From Nematostella vectensis (taxonomy: Eukaryota > Cnidaria > Anthozoa > Actiniaria > Edwardsiidae): a DNA stretch of 64,000 bases. The position numbers and the translations under genes were made by a program. Positions 31,727 through 42,783 of the stretch are shown one piece after another (the stretch's first letter is position 1; every line of letters begins with the position of its first letter). Below the pieces are notes generated by a model. The model did not search any database. It had not been told where the DNA came from and saw only the letters and a program-made list of their open reading frames with translations. Where the stretch lies: NCBI RefSeq assembly GCF_932526225.1, contig NC_064045.1, positions 11,064,022 to 11,128,021 on the forward strand. The letters run 5' to 3'.

Positions 31727-34014
31727 ATGGGTAAAGGGAAAGATCCTGGGAAAACGAAACGTTATAAGGAAGAAGATGTTGAGTCGACGGGCAAATCAAA
31801 TACCACGTGTAGCATGCTTGACGGGAAGGAACGAGTAATGAAGGAAAAAAAGAAAGAGAAACGAAAACATAAGAAGGGTCAACGAGATTCCAGTGGTGAA
31901 CAAGAACTTACCCACAATGTTAACCAAGGAGAGGAAATGAAGGAGAACAAGAGAGAGAGAATTGAAGAAACTAATAGAGATGATGGTTTGTGTGATGAAG
32001 ATGTCGATAGAGGGAAACAGAAAAAGAAATCAAAGAAGACTGAGAAAAGAGTTTGTCAAGGTAATGAAAATGGTAGCATAGAAGATGTAGATAGAAAACA
32101 ACTAAAAAAATCAAAGAAGGGTGAAAACAAAAGATGTGGAAATGAGGTATCTAATGATGATGATTTAGAAAGTAAAAAGAAAGAAAATAACTTAAAGAAG
32201 AGTAGGAAAAGGAGATGTGAGGATCAGGATAGTGAAAGTGATGATAAAGATAAAGATATTAGAAAACAAGAAAAGAAATTAAAAAAGAAGGGGGGAAAAC
32301 GAGAGGATAAAGATTGCGGCAGAGATGACGATGAGATTCACGGACAAGTTAAAAATAAGTCAAAGAAAAAAAGGGGACATGATGATGATGGTGATAAAGA
32401 AGCTGTAGTCAGTGAGGAACCAAAGAGGAGTAGTAGTGAACAAGAAGTGGACATAAAACAAAATTTTGATGAGAATACCACAAAACAGGAGAGTGGATGT
32501 AAACCCAAAAATAAAAAGAGAAAGAAGAAAAAAGAAAAGAAAACCAATGAGACTGACAATGAGAGTTCTATTAAGAAAAAAAGCTGCAAAGATAGTGAGG
32601 ATGAGGAACATCTTCCATCTAAAGAAAAAAAGAAGAAAAGGAAAAAGAGTAAAGATAGCAGTGAAGGATATATTGAACAGAGTAAAGATATTATAGCAGA
32701 AACTGGAACAAGTTTATTGAAATGCTCAGAGAAAAAGATTCTTAAAGAAGCTAAAAGGCAGAAGAGGAAATTAAAGGATATCAATGAGGCCCAAGATGAG
32801 CTAGGTGCAGAAATCAATGCTCTTCAGAATGACATGGAAGAAAAGAGACTTCAATTTGAACAAGATGAAAATTCAGATTGTGCTTCTGATGAAACAGGCA
32901 ATGAGAATGCTACAACTGAGCTGAAAAATGATGAACTAAAGAAAGGAAAGAATGAAAAAAAGAGACTGGTCAAAGTAAAAGAGGAGACAAGTGTTGAGAA
33001 TAAAGGAGAAGAGCCTAATGCAGGGATGGCTGCTCTATCTTATTTGAAAATGTGGAATTCTAACCGCAAACAGTGGTCTTTTAAGAAAGTCAGACAAGTC
33101 TGGTTGTTAAAACACATGTATGATCCATCAAAGGTAAGTTGTCACCGTCCTTAAGTTAGGTGTTGATCCAATAAATATTGTCTGATTATTACCCAAACTG
33201 CATTTAAGGTTACCTGAGGTAAGCAGGTGATGGCCAAAACCCGATGCCACAATGTAAACAGCTTTTTGAAGATTAGTATTCTCTTTTAAATTTGTTTTGG
33301 AAGCCCTTTCACTATTATATTTCACTGTTGTCCAATTTAACAGGTCCCAGAAGATGATTTTGATGTTTTGCTGGAATACCTTGGTGGTTTGCAAGGATTT
33401 TCTAGACAGACTACTATAGAGAGAGCAGAGAAGCTTGTGGATCTAGAAACAGGTTGGTGATACTTCAAAATGTTTTCTTGATGATGATAACATAACTCTT
33501 TCATGCACGTACTCATGATTAGCTGCGGGGGGTGCGCGGCCATAGGTATCAAATGGAAAAAGCATAGTATTTAAAGATTCCTCAATAAAAAATGACCCAC
33601 TTTTTGGCCGTCAAGGGGGGGTGCATGTGCCTGACCTTATCAACTAAGAGATTTTATTTCCAAAGGTGTTATAAGGGTCTTTTATTCTAGCTATATTTTC
33701 CAAAGTTTTTCCTTCTCCAGGTTTCACACTTCCTCGGGACCCAGGGCAACGTGGAGACCAGAAGCATGCACTCCTGCTTTCGTCTTCGCATCACCCTGGG
33801 TCCCTGAGGATGGGTTTCACACTTCTGTTCCTCTACAAACACATATTAAAATAAAATGGCCTTTTATTTGACTTGATTTGATTCTTTAATCAGTGTCACA
33901 GCTGCAAACAGAGCCATTCAAAGTTTCTTTTTTCTTTCATGTTTTTTTTTTACAGGTGGTGATGATGCTGCAGATAGGACACGGATCAAGAGAGTCATTC
34001 AGATCCTGACATAA
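31727..34014 (+). CDS. C7orf50: WKF-domain protein, C7orf50 homologue, 524 aa
   Basis: Three exons: 31727-33133, 33344-33452, 33956-34014 (1575 nt, in phase). The first about 430 residues are highly charged Lys/Glu/Asp-rich low complexity with many KKKKK and KKSKK-like clusters, which look like nuclear/nucleolar targeting and disordered sequence. The C-terminal about 80 residues form the WKF domain: YLKMWNSNRKQWSFKKVRQV, WLLKHMYDPSKV, DFDVLLEYLGGLQG, then RIKRVIQILT at the stop. Human C7orf50 has the same C-terminal domain but a shorter tail, so the long basic N-terminus is lineage-specific or expanded. The family is linked to the nucleolus; its biochemical function is not established. The start ATG at 31727 is preceded by an A at -3. 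The antisense ORFs are mirror images of the Lys codons. Confidence 0.9.
33526..33640. mobile_element. MITE fragment, family B (WKF-gene intron 2)
   Basis: It contains GGGGGGTGCGCGGCC, 'gcatagtatttaaagattcc', 'tcaataaaaaatgacccact' and GGGGTGCATGTGCCTG, matching 20580-20733 in inverse or direct parts. It starts about 75 bp after the exon 2 donor. Confidence 0.6.
33721..33826. repeat. Foldback hairpin in WKF-gene intron 2
   Basis: The left arm TCCTCGGGACCCAGGG pairs with the right arm CCCTGGGTCCCTGAGGA, with inner pairing around AAGCATGCACTCC. The word gtttcacacttc flanks both sides. Confidence 0.65.
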
Positions 34015-35900
34015 TGTGTTGTTATCAGATCCTTCAAAGGATAGCCCTTAAATATTGTGGTGGGCCACTGGTGAATAAGGTTCTATAGTTATCTGATTAA
34101 AAGCATTTTAGAAATCACGTCACAGGTTTATTGTTTACCTCTTTGTCACATATTTGGAGCCTGCCCCTTGTGGGCATTGTGGTAACTTACATAGAGGACT
34201 AAATACAATAACAGTTAAGAATGTTTTAAATCTGAATTACAGAACTTTTCGAAGCATTTTTCTCTTCCTATAGCATATAATTTGTTTTGTATTGTATTTC
34301 AAAATCGCTCGTGAATCATAATCAATTGCCTGAAGTCTCATACACATTTCTTGTATTTCTCATGTGTTATAAATAATATTAATACATCCATGCGTGATTT
34401 TAAATTTTTCTGTGTTATGCTAGATTTCTACATACAGAAAGGGTGGACTAATATTTGAGACCCTCGAATAAAGACTAGTCGACCCTCGTTCAATTTTAAT
34501 TGAATGTCACCCCGATTTTCATCACCTAGCCTGAGTATCAGGGGATTTTTTTTTCAAAAAGTGGAGAAAAATAAAAGTACGTTGTTTTGTTTCTCGCCGG
34601 CGCCGGTGTTTTCACCTTCTGGAAAATAGGACCCAGACCCCTACCACTAAACTCCGGAATTTCCAATAACCCCCGTGGCCCGTGGGAGGGATTTATCAAT
34701 AATTATCTGGCATTACAAAATGTGCTTCGTGATATATGGTGGGCTGGAAGAAAATTAAAAATACGCAGCACATACAAGTATAGAAACGTACAGTATGAAC
34801 AGGCTTGCAGGTGCTCTATAACGTCACTTCCAGTAAAATATGCGGAGTCACGTTCTCCTTTTTAGACGACACGAATAAACGAAAGGAAGCAGTGATAAAA
34901 TAGAAAAAAAATAGAATAAGACCTATTTTCATATTGTGATTTAAATCTTAAGAGATATTTTTTTTATTGTTTCTTAAACAAGGAAAACGGTGCTGAATTT
35001 TTTTTTAATGTTTTGAGGTATATACGACCTTGTTCTTGTATTATGCTTCCGCCACAAACAGACAAAATCTTCAACAATGAACTTGTCTGTGATTAAGAAT
35101 GATAAAAGGTCGGTTTAAAAATATTCAATGCCGTTTTTATAGTAAAAAAGAAAAACGTGTAGACATTATTTTACCAGAGTACTTTTGAAAATGGTGTCGT
35201 CAAATTTACCAAAGTATATTCAAATATACTTCCTCGAAGGCCTTTGCTAGCTTTTTTATGGTTCTATATTTTGCCGAAGATGTAAACAACTTGTCTTCCG
35301 CTTTAGAAGCGTTATCGTTCAAATCATTGTATCCGATAGAAGAAGACATAAAGACAGGAAAACATTATACATGAGAATATGAGCGTCATAAAAAATGTAT
35401 TCTTAAGTCGTTCGTGCATTTCAGGAAGCTTAACTTGGATATAGAAGTACCACTTCTTTTATTGTATTTTTGTATTTTGTTCAAGCTTAAAAGGCAGGTG
35501 ATTGAAAACAGTGTATTGTCTTTTGAGCATTTCATTCTCTATACGTGCTATAAATACACGCCATTGACGTCATGCCTGACAAATATCTTTCATTTCTATT
35601 CAACAAATTGCGATTCTTGTGAGATGCGTGGGTAGATGGTGAATATTCTTAGCTTTTTAAACCTTCATGAATAAACAGAGATTCGAAAAAAGGCAAATAA
35701 ATTACGGAGTGTCGGATAAAAATCGAGTAAAACATAGCGAAGAAAGAAAAAAGAATATTATATATATTTTAATTGTAATGTTCCTTTTTTAAGGGATAGC
35801 TTGGGAACGCTAAGTACGTAAATGGAAAGATTAAGGCAGATATATGTATAAAACCAAGATTTGCTCGCTTCTGGCCTTATATTTGGACTATAAGTTGTCG
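34015..35900. other. Intergenic, WKF gene to PKA gene
   Basis: AT-rich spacer. 34600-34690 has a short remnant resembling the 1010-4600 repeat (gacccagacccctacca). No gene is supported; the open frames here have no family features. Confidence 0.5.
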
Positions 35901-35902
35901 TT

Positions 35903-35957
35903 TGACGTCATTGTGATGTCACGAGGGTTGATATTGGTCTGGCGTGCCGTGACGTCA
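35903..35957 (+). promoter_or_regulatory. Two consensus CRE sites (TGACGTCA) upstream of PKA-R
   Basis: Perfect palindromic TGACGTCA occurs at 35903-35910 and 35950-35957, and a one-mismatch TGATGTCA at 35914-35921. They lie 33-87 bp upstream of the ATG of the PKA regulatory subunit. CRE is the binding site of CREB-type factors, which are activated by PKA. Function is inferred. Confidence 0.65.
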
Positions 35958-35989
35958 CTGACTGTCTTCGCTTCTTCCTTCACATCAAA

Positions 35990-38900
35990 ATGGCGTCCAC
36001 GAAGCGACAAGATGGAGATGCAGAGGCCCTCCGACAATGCGAGATTTATGTCGAAAAACACAACATTCAGGGAGTTTTGAAGGATTGTATCGTTCAACTA
36101 TGTATCTCAAAACCCGAAAATCCATACAAATTCTTCCGGGAGTATTTCGAAAAGTTAGAAAAGGTGAGTTTTTAGCGGCTGTTATTTGCTCCAGGGATAG
36201 AATGGCTCTGGTTGAGTTTGAAGAGATTTGATTGCATTTTTGCATGAATTTCACGCCCCGTGACCGCTGTTCTCCTTTTTATCGTATCCTGTAGCCGCCT
36301 TAGTCTGTATTCTATTGATTTGTACCGGCGATTTTTCGTATTTTAGGGCCATGAAGAAAAGAAAGAGGAGACTGCTCGCTTGGAGGCTGAACCAGAACAA
36401 CGAGCCGAGGTTGAGGAACATCCACCTCCTTCCAAACCTTTCCAGCGACAAAGACGAGGAGCTGTTAGCGCAGCACCGATCACAGAAGATGAAGCAACAT
36501 CATACGTGAAAAAGGTACAAATTTCCTTCGTTCCTGTTGCTTCAAAACAACGAATTATAACTCGGTTATTATTTTTCTCTCGCTTTTATCAAGGTCGTGC
36601 CGAAGGACTACAAAACAATGGCTGCTCTCTCAAAAGCAATCACCAAAAATATATTGTTCTCGCATCTGGACGAGAACGAACGAAGGTAAAATTACATTAT
36701 TACAAAGCTGAAATTACTTTGATTTCGTTTCCTATGATTTTCTTTGGTCTTACCCTCTTCGGTTTCGTAAACACATTTTTTACTGTTTTGTTTTCGGCAG
36801 CGATATTTTCGATGCTATGTCCCTTGTGAAACACGGAGCGGGTGAAATTATTATAAAACAAGGTCAGTACAGAAATATACATCCCAACCTCACACTAATC
36901 AACTTGATAACACATGCTCTTATTGAGAACACAACTAGTTTTTTTGTGATTACAGTAAATGAGATATGAAATTCCCCAAACATCTTTTGTACACAACAGC
37001 ACATTGAACACAAAACACATGTGACACTCCGTGTACCGTCAGGCAATTCTGATGCACCCGGTTGCTACTTTTAAATAAACTATCAAGTTTTCTCTCTTCT
37101 TTAGGCGACGAGGGAGACAATTTTTACATTGTCGACAGTGGCGAAGTCGATGTAAGTAAAAGCCATATGATAAAAAAAATGTCATGGGGAATTCGAAATG
37201 GCTTCAAGTCTAATGTGTACGGAAATTTATAGCTTTGCTCTGAGGCGAGCTTGGTTAATTTGAGAGCCAAAATCTGTTACTTTTCCAATTTTCTAGATCA
37301 CATTTTATTTAAGCATGTTTTGTTTATTAGTATCGATATAAATGTGAAGGTTTCCGCTATCAGTAAGCAAATTTGATGTCTCACATTTTAACTTTTGATT
37401 CATATACTATTATTTCAAGGGTTATATTAGAATATGGAAAACAGTATGTTGTTTTCTTTTAAAATCCTTTCCTTCTTTTTGGTCCATAACTGTAACTGAA
37501 ATCTAAAGTACATTGTAACACATCTGTCAGCCTACCTTGATGTGAGATCATGTGGAATACATGCAGTAACATGAGAAGAAGCCTATATAGCCTACCTTGA
37601 TGTGAGATCATGTGGAATACATGCAGTAATATGAGAAGAAGCCTATATAGCCTACCTTCATGTGAGATCATGTGGAATACATGCAGTAATATAAGAAGAA
37701 GCCTATGTAGCCACTGGGGAGGTCTGGGGATTCAGATGAACACACCCACTTAACTAAGTAAGGGGTCCCTGCTCAAATGAGAGAAAATGTTCAAAATGTA
37801 AACAGCCCCACCCCCCTTAAAATCTGTGTTGATTTTGCCATGGCCGGCCATCTTTGGCCTTTGCAATCTGTAACAGGCTGAGCCAGTGTGTTTATCAGGG
37901 GGCTATTGCCAGTTAAAAAATGCCTGGTAAAAAAGATGTTCTCTATATAGATAAGTGAGAGTCAATTTTCTTTGCAACCACCTCGCATTGAAAATTCTGG
38001 CTACTGGCCTGGTAACAAATTAATGGAATGTGAAATTCCACACTCTACGAAATCAAGTCGTGACTGATGACTTGTGTGGGAGAGGCGTAAAAGGGGAAAG
38101 TATTGCAGAGCTATAGTGTGCATTCATGTATGCCCTTTGCAAACAGCACTGCAATCTGCTAGAATTGCAGGCACCACCCAGCTCAGCTAACCACAAGACA
38201 AAAGACATCTCCTTACATGGAGTACCAACAGGGCAATTGCTGGGCCAGCAATGTTGGCCCTGATTGCATTGGGCACTAGACTAAAACTGGTGTTTACTGT
38301 CAAATCCGTTGTATTGCGACCCGCATTTTCAAAACATGATTTGTTTTGGTTTTCTGTTCCGTCAGTAAAACCATTCTGAGCCAATCAGAGTCTTGCTTTG
38401 TGCACTTCCCTGGCTATCCTCTGGACGAAAACCAGACAGTGTCGCGACAGAAAGCCAGGCAACTGCACTAGGCGAGAGATGGCAAGAATCTGATTGGCTT
38501 AGAATAATTTGACTGGCAGAACCGAAAATCCCAAAAGCAAAAACAAATCGATGTTTTGAATATGCGGTGTCGCGATACAACGGATTCAACAGTAAAACTT
38601 TGTTTCTATCCTTAAGGTTTTTGTCAACAATGTGGGTTTGGTCTCTACCATTGGGGAGGGAGGGAGCTTTGGAGAACTTGCCCTGATCTATGGCACCCCA
38701 AGAGCTGCGACTATCAAGGCAAAGACTGATGTGAAGCTGTGGGCTATCGACCGAGTAACCTACAGACGGATCTTGATGGGTAGCCAGATCAGAAAGAGGC
38801 GCATGTACGAACAGTTCCTGGAAAAGGTCAGCATCCTGGAGTCCCTGGACAAGTGGGAGAGACTGACAGTGGCTGATGCTCTGGAGCCAACACAGTTCCA

Positions 38901-39979
38901 GGACGGTGACGATGTGGTGGTACAAGGAGAGCATGGCGATGAATTCTTTATTATTGTGGAGGTAAATTCTCACCTGAATCAGAATGATGATTTGGGGAGA
39001 AATAATTACTTCCCAGTGTTCATTTTTAAGGCCTTGTATTGTGGTGAGGGCCACATGTTTATTAGCTTTTATACCTATTATGTGCTGCACTCATTTAAAT
39101 AAAATCTTTGCTCTTGTTAATATTATTTTATATAAAATATAAAGTGACTTTTTCTAAGTAGAATACCTAAGATGCCTATAATAGATAAATCTCAACACTA
39201 CTTCTTATACCCAAGGGTACAGCTGTGGTTCTCCAGAGACGCTCAGCCAACGAGGACTTTATAGAAGTCAGCAGACTGGGCCCTTCAGACTACTTTGGTA
39301 AATAATACCATTACTATTTATGACATGTTCATAATTTTCAGGTAGCGAGTAGAGCTGGGTCCATGATAGTACTGCTGCAATGTTTAGCTCATAGGTTGTC
39401 TTTTTCTTCTTGGTCACAAAAAGCTTCTACAAGTTGTTTTTGCAAAACCACTTAATTGATTAATTCATTCATCTAGGTACCAGTTACTCACTCTTTGGTA
39501 AATTACATTGAAGGGCAGTTTAAAACATTTTATTAGCTGCTCACATGTAATCTTGGCTCTAAGGGAAGGTACTTGTACCTCTACCCCTTCAGCAAATAAG
39601 GTTGAAGTTAATAGACAGAATAGATAAACTTCTATGCTCTCTTGTTTAAAAAGTTTAGACAAACAAAGGGATAAAACAGATTACAGGAACTTACAGTACA
39701 GCATTTTCATAAGAAGGGTTTATAACATAACCTTTGTTTTCCCAACCTTTCAAGTGAAATTGCCTTATTCTTTGCATATTTATACCCATTGTTTTCTTAT
39801 CTCCAGGTGAAATTGCACTGGTACTTAACCGACCTCGAGCTGCCACAGTACAGGCCCGCGGCACCCTCAAGTGCGTCAAACTAGACCGGCAGCGCTTTGA
39901 ACGTGTACTTGGGCCGTGTATTGACATCCTCAAGAGGAATATCCAACAGTACAACAGCTTTGTGTCGCTGGTTGTGTAG
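35990..39979 (+). CDS. PRKAR1: cAMP-dependent protein kinase type I regulatory subunit, 380 aa
   Basis: Eight exons: 35990-36163, 36347-36514, 36594-36685, 36801-36862, 37105-37151, 38617-38961, 39216-39297, 39807-39979 (1143 nt, all phases agree). At 380 aa it matches vertebrate RI-alpha (381). Residues about 12-60 are the dimerisation/docking helix region ([20 protein letters not shown]), with the Cys typical of RI. RRGAVS at 94-99 is the pseudosubstrate that blocks the catalytic subunit; the residue at the phospho-site position (Ala) marks type I rather than type II. Two cAMP-binding domains follow with intact phosphate-binding cassettes, [20 protein letters not shown] and [18 protein letters not shown], each keeping the key Glu and Arg. 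It forms the inactive R2C2 holoenzyme in the cytoplasm and releases the catalytic subunits on cAMP binding. Two CREs precede the start. Intron 5 holds a tandem repeat and a foldback element. Confidence 0.96.
37531..37710. repeat. 60-bp tandem repeat, three copies (PKA-R intron 5)
   Basis: Units at 37531, 37591 and 37651 begin CCTACCTTGATGTGAGATCA. They are nearly identical (a few substitutions), implying recent expansion. 60 is a multiple of 3, hence the antisense repeat ORF. Confidence 0.95.
38295..38598. mobile_element. ~300-bp foldback element next to PKA-R exon 6
   Basis: Long imperfect inverted repeats: left TTTACTGTCAAATCCGTTGT, ATTTTCAAAACAT, GAGCCAATCAGA; right TCTGATTGGCTTAGAATAAT, ATGTTTTGAATAT, ACAACGGATTCAACAGTAAA. 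It ends about 19 bp before the exon 6 start, so the short pyrimidine tract and acceptor lie directly beside it. Confidence 0.8.
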
Positions 39980-40316
39980 GGTGGTAACAAGAGGCTGTTG
40001 TGAAAACATGGGTTGAGTGAATGTCCCTGCAGAATCTTAGCAGCCAGGTGTATATTGTATTTAATTACCATCCTGTATCAGTATCAAGGGTTTCGAATCT
40101 ATGGACAAGACAGTCAGCTTAGATTTAGGATACATATCATTTTAATATAAAAGTGTGCTGGGTGGTTTATTGGGTCATAATCCCTTCTCTCATTAGACAT
40201 GTATATTTGTTTCCAGTTGTTGTAGTGTGTAGAGTTTAATACCTTTGCTTAAGTGATCAAAGAGAGCCTTAACCTTTCATTTTCTTGCTGGTCATAACAC
40301 CTTTTGAGAAAATAGT

Positions 40317-40573
40317 CAGGGGCGGTTACAGGGGAGGTGGGTTGGGTGGATATCCACCCCCTTTTTGAGCAAAAAAAATTGAAAATTCACTTTGAAGAAA
40401 CTGCGAAGAAGGTACTGTCCATGTGCCATCGCCTGCTTGAGCTTATGCGACAAATTCAATTCAGCTTGAAGTACTGTTAGATCTATGTGACCTACCAAGA
40501 ACTACTGGATCCGTTACAGGCTGCCGATACGGCCATTATCCACCCCCTATTTTAAAATCCTGGATCCGCCCCT
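40317..40573. mobile_element. 257-bp MITE with CAGGGGCGG ends
   Basis: Ends CAGGGGCGGTTACAGG and CCTGGATCCGCCCCTG are inverted. ATAGT flanks both sides (40312-40316, 40574-40578), a perfect 5-bp duplication. Inner arms 'ggtggatatccaccccc' and 'ttatccaccccctat' add more pairing. Confidence 0.8.
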
Positions 40574-41941
40574 GATAGTGAAATGCATTCGACTTTGCTT
40601 CAGTGCTGCATACAGTACCCTGTGCCAGGGGATTGTCATCACTTCTTTGCATCTAATAATAGGCTGAAAAGCCCGTGCCAGCCCTCTCATTTGCATACTT
40701 TTTTTTTTCTGGAATGCTGTGACATGGCCCTGTTATAAGATATTTCAGCCCTATCCCTCCTCTCGCTTGCACAATTAAGTGGCAACTACGACATGATACA
40801 TCCCTTTTTCTGTAAAACAGCAATGCCTGAAGGCAAGTTACTGCTAAAGAAGAGCTTTGACTGTAAATACAAAAACGTTCCGTTGTTTGTTTTAACTTAT
40901 TCCATTTTATCTTAGTTTATTTAATGGCTACATAGTTGTCCCTGTGAAGCAGATAGGTTCAATAAAAATTAGTGAAAAGTGATAATACCCCTTTAAGTAA
41001 AAAAAAAAGTATACATAATCAGCTGTTCAATAACCATCAATTTTACCAAATGTATGTGAACTCGACTGAACTTGTAGCAAATTAAGTGCATAGGGGAATC
41101 GAATCATCTAGTGTCAGTAAAATACATATTTTACCTATTGAGTAAGAACACTGTAGGTGTTGAGTTAAATCTTTCAATAGCCATGATAATGAGAATTATT
41201 TCCAAACCTTTAGCCTTGTTATAGCTAGTGTTTAGGCAAGGTAAAAAAAAGACAATTTATTTGCTGCAAATAAATATGTTCTACCAGGGAAAACAGGTAT
41301 GGTGTTATTTTAGATTCACTCTGAGCAAGAATGGTTTATAGAGGAAAAAAATTCAAATGTTAAATGATAGGCAAATGTAGGATTATGTTAAGAAGATAAA
41401 AATATTACTGGGTACTCGCTCCTATTGTCTGAAATGTGAACGGCATTTTAGCTGCAAAACAATTGTGTAAGTTGTATGGGTTATTTGAAAGAAACTTGCA
41501 CACTTGTGATATAGTTGTCAGTCAGTTGAAGTTATGTATCAAGTACAGAAAAATAAACAATTGGATCATAACCGAAATGCACTTACCGAGTTTTAGGACT
41601 TTTAGATATTTTTTCCTTGATCATCCTTGCGCTATGTATGGGCTCAGGGACGAAAAGCTCAAATTTCAATGACACTTTACAAAAAGTCACATAAATTAAA
41701 AAAAAGCCGCATTTGATTTTTTGTAGCTATCACTCCCTTAGCTCTCAAAGAAATTTTCCTCCTTATTAGATGTGATATAGGCTTATTTGAAGGGTCATGT
41801 TATGTTTTTTCGTCATGTCATTTGGTAAATGCATGACCCAACTCAGCACACAATCTGACTTTTGGTGACAAAATAACAATAAGTAGCAACTCATCCAGAA
41901 AGTTTGTCAAAAAGGGCTTGTTTTCAATGGAAGATGTTATA

Positions 41942-42471
41942 CACCTATCAATGTTAAGCTTGTGGGGGGGGGGGGGGGGGGGAGGTGTAGCAAGGGGTTG
42001 GGGTTTGAACAGTTAAAAATGGCCCCTAGGCAGGGATTTAAATGTCCATATTTATCCCGTGGGAAAGGTTTATTGAACTAATCATTTCCCGGGGTAGGGA
42101 TCTTTTGATCTAGTGCCCTTTCATGTGACCCACAGACTGGCATGTTTTCGTTGGTGCACGCTGCAGATGCTCCATTGCTTCTTTATTTGTTATTCTTGGA
42201 TGTGAGAATGTTTAAAGACTTGATGTTTCAGTGTTTTACACTTTTCTGCGCATCCATAAAAAGAAATTGCTTGTTGTATAGTTCATGTTATCTCTATTTC
42301 TTCTGCCATACTCCCTTGACAAGGGATATTTGGTCCAAATAATATAGCCTGGGGCAAGGATATTTCTCAAGATTTGCCCCCATATTTGTCCCAAGGGTAG
42401 GGAATTTAACTGACAAACTCACGAAAATGTCTAATCCGCACACCCCCCTACCAGCTTAACATTGATAGGTG
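41942..42471. mobile_element. 530-bp TIR element, 3' interval
   Basis: The left end CACCTATCAATGTTAAGCT is inverted at the right end (AGCTTAACATTGATAGGTG). The subterminal zone has a poly(G) run at 41966-41981 and a C run at the other end. No transposase. Confidence 0.8.
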
Positions 42472-42783
42472 CATTATTTTTTTTTATTGCTTCCGCGTGT
42501 GACTATAACCGTTTCTGTGCTTATTTTGACAGGTTTGCTGCTCAAAAACTGGGTTCTTAGTGCCCAGTAAAATAAAATGTTATTCAATTCCATGTAACTA
42601 ACAACATTGTAATCATATAGATTCAGGATTAATTCATGGATCATGTAACCAGTGTCATTTCCTTCCTGTCATGACAAGAATCAAACCCAGCCCCCCCCCC
42701 CCTCCCCCTTCCCTGGAATCATAACCTGGGACAACGTTAAAAAAATATTATCATATTTTAGATAATGAGCCAACTGTTATTCC

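Larger units (their letters stand above)
39980..42783. other. Convergent 3' interval, PKA-R and SDR42E
   Basis: The two genes end towards each other. AATAAA at 40961-40966 is a candidate PKA-R poly(A) signal. An AATAAA on the minus strand at about 42482-42487 would suit SDR42E. Two MITEs (40317-40573, 41942-42471) occupy part of it. No gene seen. Confidence 0.5.

Noticed and set aside
32338..32817. Hydrophobic minus-strand ORF with Phe/Leu/Ser runs
   Set aside because: It is the mirror of the Lys-rich (AAR) codons of the WKF gene, not a membrane protein.
34587..34865. 92-aa ORF after the WKF gene
   Set aside because: It overlaps a remnant of a dispersed repeat, with no homology features or splice context.
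36380..36829. 149-aa ORF in the PKA region
   Set aside because: Reads PKA exons 2-4 in a mixed frame with intron sequence. The spliced frame is clearly RI.
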